64,000 bases of DNA from Antitrichia curtipendula (lineage: Eukaryota; Streptophyta; Bryopsida; Hypnales; Leucodontaceae): positions 42,408,001-42,472,000 of the forward strand of contig OX579635.1 of NCBI GenBank assembly GCA_951230915.1, written 5' to 3'. The number at the start of each line of letters is the position of its first letter. Within the stretch, counting starts at the first letter, position 1. The notes below the pieces were generated by a model. The model did no database searches and was not told the origin of the DNA. It worked only from the letters and a program-made list of their open reading frames with translations. The position numbers and the translations under genes were made by a program. Below are positions 10,516 through 20,875 of this stretch, one piece after another.

Positions 10516-12452
10516 ATCCCACTATTCTACTGAACACTTTCACTTCGAGAACTTAGGTTGCGAGTAACCCACGGTTGCCTTTTAGTCCTTTTACTTGAAA
10601 GACTTGAGGATCTCACCTTCCAATAAGGCAATTTGAAAAGAATGCTAGTCCGCTTTACTCCATGCAATTTGGACGGATCCCCTGGAGCACCTTCTCTGTT
10701 CCCTGCTGCCTTCCATGACTTATACTGCTCCGCATATTCCAGTTGTTCCTCCACAGATACAACTTTGGGTTTTCCTCGTGTTTCCAATCGCCCATCAAAG
10801 TGATCTTTCATATGCTCCGAGCGATAAGGATGATCAGCAGGTAACCATCTACGAGTCCCTTGATAAATTTCTTTACATAGCTCCGTTGAATGCTCTGCTC
10901 CTAAGTCAACACCACACCATGTACACCCTGCATATCCTTGGTGTGCAAATCCTCCTACAGTGCCGTATCCAGGATAGTCATGTATTGTCCACATAAGAAC
11001 TGCTCTAAGGTTGAAAGAACGAGCACCAACTTCTTGTACAACATCATATGCTGGCACTCCTTTCCACAATTCCAACAATTCATCCACCAAGGGTTCTAGA
11101 TACACATCAAATACTTCCGCTGTTACAGATTGCTTTCCAGGAATCAACAAAGCTAACATCATGAAGAATTTTTTGGTGCACAACCAAGGGGGCAAATTAT
11201 AATTTAGCAAGGTTACTGGCCAAGTAGACCAACTTGACTTGGTCTGCTTGAATGGATTCACTCCATCTGCGGCCAGAGCAAAATGGACATTTCGAGAGTC
11301 TTCATCAAAGCTTGGATCCACATTGTCGTGAAAGTGGCGCCATGCTTTTGAATCGCATGGATGTTGCACTAAATTGTCTCCCCCTGGACGATTACTTCCA
11401 TTCTCTGAATGCCACAGTAACAATTTTGAGAGTTCTGGGCTGCGAAACATGCGCTGCAATCTTGGGATGATAGGGAAGTGCCTCAACACTTTCACTGGGA
11501 ACTTCTTCCTAATCTCATCCCTGTATCTTGGACCATTACACTTTGGACAACGTATAAGCTCTCTAAAATCGCCTCTGAAGAGTACACATCCTTTCTCACA
11601 TGCATGGATGCTATTATAACCCAATCCTAATTTCCCTGTTAGTCTTTGAGCTGCGTAGTAATTCTTAGGCAACGTATTGCCTTGTGGCAGGATGTGTCCT
11701 TCCAAAAGAGTAAACAATTCATCAGCAAAGTTGTTACTCACCCCATGGACAGTACACACATTCATGATAAGAATGGTGGCTGCCAATTTAGTACATTGAG
11801 CACCTTCATATAGTGGATGCAAAGCCTCTTCCAAGATGTGAGCATCAAAATTGATTTGACCTTGAAGCTCTGGCTGCTCATTGGTATCACCTATGGGTTC
11901 TTCCTGTGGCAACGCATTTTCGACCTCCGCTTCAGCTCCTTCATTTTCAGCAGAATTTGCCGTACCCCCACTTGCTCTACAAATGCATTCGTTGTTTACG
12001 CAGTCTGCTACTGTAAAGGCCTCCACTACTGTGTCATGTAGTCGTTCTTCCATAGCCTCTGTGTCATGTACCTGTTCTTCCATGGTCTCTGAGTCTCTGA
12101 AGTCTTGGAACACATTGGAGAGCATGTTTCTAGTGTCCACTTCATTATCAATTTGTACTTCTTGACTTCCTGTTGAATTCCAGAAATCAGCCTTCCATTC
12201 TTCATCTGATGTCTCCCTACTCCCAGGTCCTCGCCACACCCTAAAATTTGAATTCCTCCCATATCGAAGTAGATGCTGCCCCACTTTGGAAACACTGAAC
12301 TTCCTGGCGCCCTTACATTTACAACACGGGCAATTCAATCTTTGCAAATTTAACAACGTAGCTCAGCGATACTCTCTCACCCAGAGTCTATCATCACGTA
12401 ATTTTTGTCGCCGCTCCTGTCCGACTAATACGTGGTCATTTCTTGTATCCAT

Positions 12453-13434
12453 CCCCCTTGATAGACCTCCAATCTTGCGCAGTGACTACAGTTGCTTCAA
12501 GAATGCAGAAGTACCCTAGAGATGGAGTACTAAACTAACATAAGAAGACCCCCAAGTAAGGTAGCCTTCTATTAGAAACCCTAAACCTTCTCAAATAGCC
12601 TTGAATCTTTAGAAGAACACAGAAAATCATGACACAAAATGAAAACAAAGCGCATAATGTTACTTCTTCTGCTGTGAAAGATATGAGTCGCTTTCGGAGG
12701 TTGCCTACAGCAACGCCTCGAGCGAACTTCTCTCCAAGAGGCGGCCTTGCCTTCTCCGACGGTGCTCTGGAGTCTTCAGGGGTAGAAGCGGTATTTCCAT
12801 GATGTTTCATTCATGCCCGTGGATGAAAGTTGGCTCATCACACCAGTGAAAGATCCGGCGCTTTCTTCCTTCACTAACGTAGATGAAATGAATCAAACCC
12901 TGCTTGAGCCCGTCTAAATTCAGTTAGCAAGGAACGAGCTCTCTCAAGTGCCTGCCTGCCAAGGTCAGACTCCCTTTTCTTGTTTCGCCGCTGCTGAAGC
13001 GATCATCCGCTTGGGAATTTGGATGCTTGTGTTTCCTAGGAATTCGTCAGTTTTTTGTTAATTTCTTGTCAACTTCTGGAATTTCTTTGAGAATTTGGCC
13101 GCTCCTACGACAAAGAATATAGATCAGCCCACTGGTGGTGCAAACGGTTTAAACTGAACCCTAATCTCTCGTTGTCATGAATTCTCGTTCGATTCGAGGC
13201 TGTCCTTTGCCGGGATTCTCGGATAAGCAGGGGTTCGTGGTTTTGGTGCAGGACAGACACCATTTTGAGGGGCGCAGAGGATTCCTAGGTCCGTGGATTT
13301 TAGAACTTCCAGTTCTGCTATTGTCACTCAAGGCCTCACCTAAACCCTGGATTCTTAAAACACCGTTGTTTTCGTGCGAATTATACCGCAGCTGTACTGC
13401 CCGAGTGCTCCTGGAGAAGATCATCAAAACCCTG
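12453..13434. promoter_or_regulatory. Central divergent-promoter region of the CACTA element, TnpD side
   Basis: This lies upstream of the TnpD start. No open frame with recognisable content is present. The part from about 13190 to 13434 is a diverged copy of sequence at about 20095-20240 (shared: GTGGATTTTAGAACTTCCAG, then TCACTCAAGGCCTCA). A transcription start could not be placed. Confidence 0.4.
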
Positions 13435-16400
13435 TGTGAGCGCTTATTTACCCACCCTTGGTAAATAAGTAAACACAACCAGGTTCTTAGTATTTCGAGA
13501 AATTCTAACCTATGGGTGTCCTAACGTCGGTCCATTGTGCCTTCCAAGCAATGGATCTTTTTTTCTAAGTCCCTAAATACCAACAATTGCGATCAAACTC
13601 AAAAAGAATGCAACAATTACAATTTCTACCAAAACTACTTCAATCAAAGAGGCCACGGTGATTTTTGAACGAAACTAGCTACAGTCTAAATTTAGCAATC
13701 CTAAGTTGTAGAGAATCTCATGCCATTTCTAAAAACATAAAATTCATCCCTATCCCCTTCTCCTAGCAAAAGATATCAACGGATGAAGTTTTAGCCTTTC
13801 CGGGGCAAATTAAACTTCATCCATGACTTTGGACTTGTTCCCTATTTCAATTAATCGTTAAATTTAAACCCTAGTTTGATATAGTGAAACTCTAACTAAA
13901 TTCTAAGTTTAGTCTTAATTGGACTAATCTAAGTTGACTTCATCCGTTTCCTGGTCCAAATTTCATCCTTCTATTTCTTCTAGGTAACTTGGTATTTCTC
14001 AAAGCTTGAACTACGATTGGAACACTTGAAGTTGTCACTCTAACATTCTAATGCTAACTTTCTTCCTTAATCACGTTTGGACACCCTAATTCTATCCCCC
14101 CTTGCTCTTTGAAGCTTGGAATGGATTCTGGTCAGTTGCTATTTTTAGTACTTTGAAATTTGTTCCTCAAAGAGGCTAATTCAAGCTTTCCAAAATGGTC
14201 TCTAACTTGATTTTAAACTTATCCTAGCAAAAGTTATTGATGGATGAAGTTTGACCGCTAATCGGTTCCTCAAACTTCATCCGTTGATTACTACTAATCC
14301 TACTTTTGAATTTTACTTTTAATTCCACTCCTATGATTCAGATTACTTCTACTTGCTAATTTTCTAATTAACTTCCACTTGGACACTTCTAAATCTTTTT
14401 CATCCGATTTTTACTCTAAACTTCATCCAAAGCTAACTCCTTCGTTTTAGATCGAAATTCTAAGTTTAAGGTGTTTTCGGAGAGCTCTAATCATAATCTA
14501 CCAACTTTGACAGATAAACTTGGGAAAAATCCTAATTTAGACTCTCTGAATCGACCTTGAAGTTCCGGCTAAGTATTTAGTTGCTAATCTAAACAATTCC
14601 AAAAGAAAGGTAAAAGTTAGTAAGTTACCTCAAGTTGAGCTTCATCCGCCGTGTTGTAGATGAGCTCATCCAAATATTCTTGGTCCGCCATGGTTGAGAG
14701 TGCTTTTGTATTTTTGCTCACCGCTTAAAGTTTGGGTTCTAATACAAATTTTCCTATTCTTTCCTTTTCTTTCTACACTATTCTTACTCAATTATTTAGT
14801 TATCCCAAAGGTTGACTAGTTGGAATAAATAATTGACTCTTGACTCCTAAATAATAATTGACTCCTATCTTCTTCTAAGTCAATTATTATTTTATCCAAA
14901 AACTAATGGTCCAAATTGACTCTTCAAGATTTCTTAGCAATTCTCCCTAATCCTAATTTCCCTTCAAACTTCTAACTCCCCATTCTCAACTCATTCTACA
15001 ATTGTGGTTCTCAAGAGCTTGAAGTGTACTATGAGAGTTTTAAGTGGTTTTTCCTTCTATGATGTTTTTTGGGCTCTCCTTTGGTGATGGAAACGTTGCT
15101 AATTGAGACTTTTCTCTTCCTATTTCTATAATCTCTAATGGTTTCTTCTCCCTTTTGACTTCTTACAAGTTCCTATCCAATTTTGAATTCGAATTGCAAC
15201 TTCAATCTTAGCTTGAAAAGATTGAAATTGGCATCAAATTCCTAATTTGGTTTTGGGAGAAGGTATTCCCAAAATTCTGACTTCCCTATGAGAACTCGAA
15301 CCTGTCCAGGCAGCTCAAAACCTGGAGCACCGCCCCTCCAGTCGGAAGCCCTCAATCGCAAGCCAGCATCGGGACCTCAGTCGGAAGCCCAGTCGCGAGC
15401 CCCTCTCCCGTACTCCCGGTCAGTTGCTGCCACGTGGCGAGGCGCCACTGGCCAGGACCCTCAGCCGCAAGCCGACGTCGAAACCCTTCTCCCGTACCCC
15501 CGGTCAATTGCTGCCACGTGGCGAGGCGTCACTGGTCCAGTCCCGGTGGCTGGCCAGAGGCGCTGACTGGACAGGGCCGGTGACCGGACAGGGCCGGTTT
15601 TGGTCAGGCTCTCGTCCTGGTCAGGCTCTCGTTCTGTCAGGCTCTTGTTCTGGTCAGGCTCTCGTCATGGTTAGGCTTCCGATTACTCCCAACTGGTGGG
15701 ATTTAACCACCCACAGGTTTGGTGATGGTTTTCCCCCTAACTCTTACAAAATACTTTGAAGATGATTTCTAAGACTTGACAAGCTCAAGCTTCACTTAAA
15801 ATTCTAGTCCTTCCAACAACTAGTGGTCTCTTTAAAACATCCTGAGTCAAAGCTTCGCCGTTGTTCTAAAAATCACTAAAAATCACACAAGCTAGGACCA
15901 AGGGGGTCCAAAGCTTCGCCGTATTTCAAAAATCACAAAAAATATTCCACAACTAAGACCAAGGAGGTACAAAGCTTCGCCGTACAAGGGCAATATATAA
16001 AAAAAAACAATAAGTGTTAGTTTAACGAGGATACTCCTACTACGTGTGTTAGTGGAGGTTAGTACTTCAAGACTTCTAAACACAAGTTAGTAATGCTCAA
16101 ATCTACCCAAGAACTTAGAATTAGAGCACTAGAGGTTCCCCCAAGCGGCAAGCCGGACATAAAGAGGATTCCCTAGGATTAGTACAAGGACTTCAAAAGT
16201 TCAACAAAGACACAAGTAGTACAAAAAAAACACAAGAAAACCAAGGCAATCTTTGAAGGGACCCCAATGTCCTTCAAAGAGAGCTTGAGAAAGAGTGACA
16301 ATGGAGCTAAAAATGCTCCAAAAACACAAGAATTTGGCAACGTGGCCTAAAATGGCCAAATCCAACTAAATGGACCCAAAACTTGAAAAGAGGTTCAAAA

Positions 16401-17709
16401 TGAACCTAAAGGGGTGAAATGAGAGGAAAATGAGAGCCCTTATATAGTTTTCCAAGGCCCTCACCCCCCTCTCTTTTCCTACATGGTAATCTTATCAATT
16501 AAGATTTTCATCCTAATCTTCTAGATTTTCACTTTCTACGCTGGATTAAAACTCTAACTTTTGGAGGTTTACTCCAAATCACAAACGGATTGCGCCATTG
16601 GCTTCAGAAGGCCATTTTTAGTCCAAGGGTCCCCCTACCCCCTATTTTGACGCTAAAAACTCAACAAAACTTAGCGCTAACTGAACACCAAATTAAGGTA
16701 AAAACCCAGTTTTTGGAGTTTGACCTTTCTGAGAAAAGTAACTAGCCTAAGTTCTCTAAAAGGTATAAGGGAGTAAGAAAAGACCCAATTTTGACCTCAT
16801 TCCGATTCCGTATGCTCCCGGGACGCCGGTCAACTTTCCCGCATTCTTTAAATTTGTCAATTTCCGGGGAATCTTGCCGGTTCGGGTACTTCTGACTATC
16901 GGAATGTCTTGAAACTTGTTGGGGCATCTTATTAACATAAAAGATGCTATTCTAATTTTTAGTGAGATTTTACCGCAACCTGGGTAATTTCCAAGAATTT
17001 CCCATCGTAGGTTTTGGCGGTTGACCGTTCGGAAAGACATTTTCTGCAAGTTAGAAAATTCCGAAACTTTTTATGGAACCTCTCATGGAATTCCACAAAG
17101 GATGTGCAAGCTAACATTCTTACTTTGCACAAGGGTCGGAGGAGAACCAAATCTTGACTTCTCCTTCAAAATCCGGCCACCAGGGAATCTTCTTTGTCGG
17201 GGGGAATCTTGGCAAACCGATTTCGCCGTTGATCTCCAAATGTGATTTCCACCCCAAAATGACATGCGGCATCCTCCGATTCCTCCCAGGCGTCGGTCAT
17301 GAGGTTGTAACTCCTGCAGGCTAACAATTCGGGGTTTCTGCTATTTCGTCGGTAAAATGGGGAAAGTGAAACCTATCGTCGGGAATGGATTATCTGACCT
17401 CAACGGTGTTCCTTCGGACCAAATCTAGCCCTAAGAGGTTACCTAGCCCTCGGTTTGGCAGTTTAAGCCCTATTTACCAAAAACCCGTTTTAATCACTCG
17501 GAATCCCGATTTTAGTCTATTTACAATGGGAATTGGGTTTAGTTTGAGGGGATTATAGATATAAGTGACCAAATGCTATATGGGTATGTGCCACACCTAT
17601 TTTGGTCTTACACTCTTTTTAGGTCTTTTTACGTTTAAACTACACTCAAAATCATAATAATTAACAAAAAGAAAAGCGTGAGTCCCGAGTGACGAATCGG
17701 GGGCTCACA
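13435..17709. mobile_element. LTR-type insertion (probable solo LTR or non-autonomous element), 4275 bp
   Basis: The insertion begins TGTGAGC (13435) and ends GCTCACA (17709), that is TG...CA with a 7-bp terminal inverted repeat. It is flanked on both sides by CCCTG (13430-13434 and 17710-17714), a 5-bp target duplication of LTR-retrotransposon length. The second copy of the host sequence at 20095-20350 lacks the insert at the corresponding place, which supports the boundaries. No gag, protease, reverse transcriptase or integrase was recognised in any frame, and no second internal copy of the termini was found. A very long solo LTR is therefore the simplest reading; a large non-autonomous derivative is the alternative. 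Confidence 0.7.
15285..15690. repeat. GC-rich short-repeat segment within the LTR-type insertion
   Basis: This is much more GC-rich than its surroundings. A block containing CGGTCAGTTGCTGCCACGTG and GCGAGGCG(C/T)CACTGG occurs twice about 95 bp apart (near 15417 and 15510). It is followed by four or five copies of TGGTCAGGCTCTCGT. The open frames across it are produced by the repeats and show no known domain. Confidence 0.55.
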
Positions 17710-20475
17710 CCCTGAAACACCGTTGCAGGGTGCGGCTGCAGTACTCAACCTCGACTGTAGAAATCGGGGCTTACGGTTGGTTGGTTGGGTCTCGCCATGT
17801 CGTCTCCCTCCCAGATTTACCTGTCCGCGCGCTGAGTCTCCACTGCCAGGTAAGCCGAACTTCCTCATTTCAATTCCTCACTGCAGCATGATATCTTTTC
17901 TGTACATTGAAGTTAAATTTGGAAGCTCTTTGGATATGTTGGAAGTTGTGGGCGTTGTGGGTTTACGGTTCCTGCTGGAGTTGGAGGTTTACTCGATTGG
18001 AGGGGGAAGCTCAGATATTGGGGTTTAGGGTGTACGATGTTGTGGTTCAGGTTTAGGGTTTTTCTTCAGTTGCAATATCTGTTGCAGCTTTCTTGCTGCC
18101 TTTAGAAGAGTTTGTACGGGATTAGAGAATATTAGAGATTGATACTTTCACATTTGAGGGTTTAGGGGACTCCGTTCCAATCCAGTTTTCTGAATCTGAA
18201 GTCATTTGAAGTTGTTGAATAACTTGAGGTCAAGCGCTGCAGTTGTTCTTTCTTTTGTGCTTGGTGGCTTGAGAGTTCCGGGTTGAGCAGTGTGACGAAT
18301 CGAGTAGACATAGATGCAAGGGAGCAGAAGGCCATTATTTTTTTTACTGAAGCTAAATATTAAGGCTCCATACATCGGCGGTGGTTGATGCAGGGAACTA
18401 ATGAGTGTTTTTTTCTCTCAGAACCGTGAGGGCTGGGCAATTTGGAGGGGTTTCCGAAAAACAGGAGGAGATCATTTTCAGTTAACGGGGAGCGGAAGAT
18501 CTCAAGACAGGGATACATATGTAGAACTTTTGTGTGGACTGAATTGAACTTCTTCTCTCTAAAATTGGAAGCGGCAGACCTTGGAATTATTGGTGCTGAA
18601 GGCCGGGAAGGAGGTATGAAATCAGACAAGCAATTGGACAGACTTGAGGATATTACCAGTCATACATGATTCTTTGTCTCTGCTGAAGTTGAGTTTCATT
18701 GTGTTCATTGGACGTTGCTGATGTTGAGGTTGGGGTTGGTGAGCCAAACTGGAATTTCTCTTCCTGCCTTTCAGTTTAGCAAATGCTCAGAACTAAGTCT
18801 GCCTGACATTGGGGCAAGCAAGTTCTGATCGGTTGTCATGCATCTTGTTGATTTCCGTTGTCTTAATTAGTTGGGTAGATAGTACAGGGCAGGAGGCTCA
18901 GCCAGTTTGCGATTTACGATTGCCTTGCCATGGGCAAGTGATCTAGTGCGCCACAACAACGGCTTGGGTTCTTGGTCTCTCTATAATTATTGCTTTAGGA
19001 TGACAGAGTGTCTTGTGAATCATTTGCTCAGGTCTGGTCTGGTATTTTAGTTTTGAATTGGAGAAGTGATTATGCTCGACTTGCAATTTTTTATGTGTGG
19101 CGATGTCCCATCTTGCAGATTCGTGGGGTACATAATTTTCTTGGGCGAGAACAAGGAAGACTGTTTGTAGACATAGTACTGTAGCAGTGGTGGTGTCGTC
19201 CTGGGCACACCGAGCTTCTTGAGAGAGCCGAGCTTCTTGAGAGAGCCGAGCTTCTTGAGAGAGCCAAGAGACCCTTTCCTTGTTCTCCGACGTCGGTACT
19301 CCACGGCAAGGGCCGCTGCATTCTTGAGGAACGCAGTGGAGGCTGCCCCGCTCGCGGAAGGCCGGATTCAAGCTCTCTTGCGAATTTCAACTAGTGGGTT
19401 GTGTAGATGCTTGTCGATCGTGGTGAAGTCTCCGCTCTCTTGGGCTTATCAACAAATTAAACTGAAGCCCTCTCTGAGATATATTCATGCAGAAGAGCAG
19501 CTTGTATTGTGAGTTGTTGTGGTACTTGTCACACGGTACTTGTCACAGGTTTCCTCGTTTGGCGTTACGCATCAGGCTTTGGGAAACAGGTTTCCCTGTC
19601 TGGCGTTACGCATCACGCTTTGGGCACGCGGTCTTGGTGGTCTGGGAGTTTAGGGTTTCAATTTTGGTGTGCGGAAGTAGATATGCTCGATCTTGGATAC
19701 TAATCTATGGTGATATTCTCTCTTGCAGAGTCGTGAAGCCATTGAGGGGTACAAAAGCATGCAAGCTCCGTGCGAATTCTCACCTCAAGGTACAGGTGGC
19801 TGCATTTGCATCTTTGTCGGTATGGAACCTTGGGATTGAGACGTCTGTCTTGGTCAATTGATTCGTTTGAGTGTGCCTGACATTGGGGCAAGAAGTTCTG
19901 ATCTGTTGTTATGCAATTTGTTGATCTCCGTTGTCGTATACAGTTGGGTTGATTCTATAGGGTAGGACTTAGCCAGTTTGCGATTTAAGGTTGCTTTAGT
20001 GACCTAGATGTAACCACCGCAACAACGGCTTGGGTTCTTGGTCTCTTTGTAATTATTGCCTTACGGTGACAACGTCATGTGAATCATTTGCGAAGAGGAT
20101 TGCTTAGCTTGTGGATTTTAGAACTTCCAGTTCTGGTGTCACTCAAGGCCTCAAGGGATCCTTGGATTCTCAAATTCGAACTATCTGCCTTCATGTACAA
20201 CAGCTATCTTGAGGCTCCTGAAAAAGACTATCTGAATCCTAAAGCGCCGTTGCAAAGTGCGACTTTCACTGCTCAGCCTCGACTGTAGAAATCGGGTCTT
20301 AGGGTCTTAGGGTTGGTTGGTGAGGCTGACGCTTTTGGTGTCTCGCCATGTCCTCTTGCTGCCAGTATCTGCTGCAGGGTTCTTGTAAGGGATGGAGAAT
20401 CTTAGAGATTGATACTTTCACAGTTCAATTTTCTCTGTCTACGTTCCATTTAAGTTTTGCTGAGTCTGAAGTCAC
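17710..20475. promoter_or_regulatory. Central region of the CACTA element upstream of TnpA, with internal duplications
   Basis: No protein-coding content was recognised. Diverged direct duplications are visible: 18800-18990 matches 19870-20065 (CCTGACATTGGGGCAAG, CAACAACGGCTTGGGTTCTT), 17715-17800 matches 20243-20350 (CCTCGACTGTAGAAATCGGG), and 18070-18220 matches 20365-20490 (TTAGAGATTGATACTTTCAC). It probably contains the TnpA promoter and leader; exact start sites are not visible. Confidence 0.45.
19207..19268. repeat. 18-bp tandem repeat, about 3.4 copies
   Basis: The unit CGAGCTTCTTGAGAGAGC repeats head to tail, with the last copy diverging to CAAGAG. A second small tandem pair of about 42 bp (TGGCGTTACGCATCA core) lies at 19555-19630. 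Confidence 0.8.
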
Positions 20476-20489
20476 TTGAAGTTGTTCAT

Positions 20490-20800
20490 GTAGTCGCAAG
20501 TAGCAAATTGATTGCATTGTAGTTGTAGTTGCAAGTTGGTTGCATTGCAGTGGCAAGTTGGTTGCATTGCAGTGGCAAGTTGGTTGCATTGCAGTCGCAG
20601 GTTGGTTGCATTGCAATCGCAAGTTGGTTGCATTGCAGTCGCAAGTTGGTTGCATTGCAGTCGCAAGTTGGTTGCATTGGAGTCGCAAGTTGGTTGCATT
20701 GTAGTTGTGACTTAGTTGCAGAATGGTTGACCCTGAGTTGTATATCACTAGTTGCAATGAAGTCGCAAATTAGTTGCAGTGTAGTTGCAGCTTAGGTTAA
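20490..20800. repeat. GTTGCA motif array upstream of TnpA
   Basis: The unit AGTCGCAAGTTGGTTGCATT (about 22 bp with variants) repeats about 9-10 times, ending some 75 bp before the TnpA start codon. The same core word AGTTGCA/GTTGCA occurs at both element ends, so this could be an autoregulatory site for TnpA. That is inference. Confidence 0.7.
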
Positions 20801-20875
20801 TTTCAGTCGCAAAGTCTGAGCAGTTGGTCATTCAATTTCAACGTTCTAACTGTTCATTCCTTTCAATAGAGTGAA

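Larger units (their letters stand above)
7821..12452 (-). pseudogene. CACTA TnpD-type transposase (Tnp2 - DUF4218 - DUF4216), two in-frame stops
   Basis: Exons by GT/AG borders: 12452-10617, 9938-9040 and 8553-7821. Exon 1 starts at ATG 12452 and reads into a transposase-associated zinc region (NCPCCKCKG). It then carries a long Tnp2 transposase domain with ILPQGNTLPKNYY, CEKGCVLFRGDF, CPKCNGPRY, HPCDSKAWRHF and ADGVNPF, followed by DYPGYGTVGG and the CTWC zinc-type pair. Exon 2 has LDVMHCEMN and LKSHDYHVLMQQ with the DUF4218 signature (FDMMTHLPYHLVQELDLCGP, MYPVERYMKTLK). Exon 3 is the DUF4216 region (ILKLDYG, VILMQCEWV, ATQVFFANDVKKEGWKVV). This protein cuts and joins element ends together with TnpA. 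Two TGA codons break the frame: 12365-12363 near the N-terminus and 9677-9675 just before the DUF4218 region. Each is one substitution from a sense codon. The two long introns are filled with TGCAACT arrays. Confidence 0.85.

Noticed and set aside
9675..12365. Possible recoding of TGA in the TnpD gene
   Set aside because: No known recoding context was seen, and other transposon genes here carry TAA and TAG stops too; simple decay explains them.
20425..20795. Several 60-110-codon frames on both strands, rich in Cys, Gln and Asn
   Set aside because: They are translations of the GTTGCA motif array; the same holds for 22084-22275 and 23901-24547.
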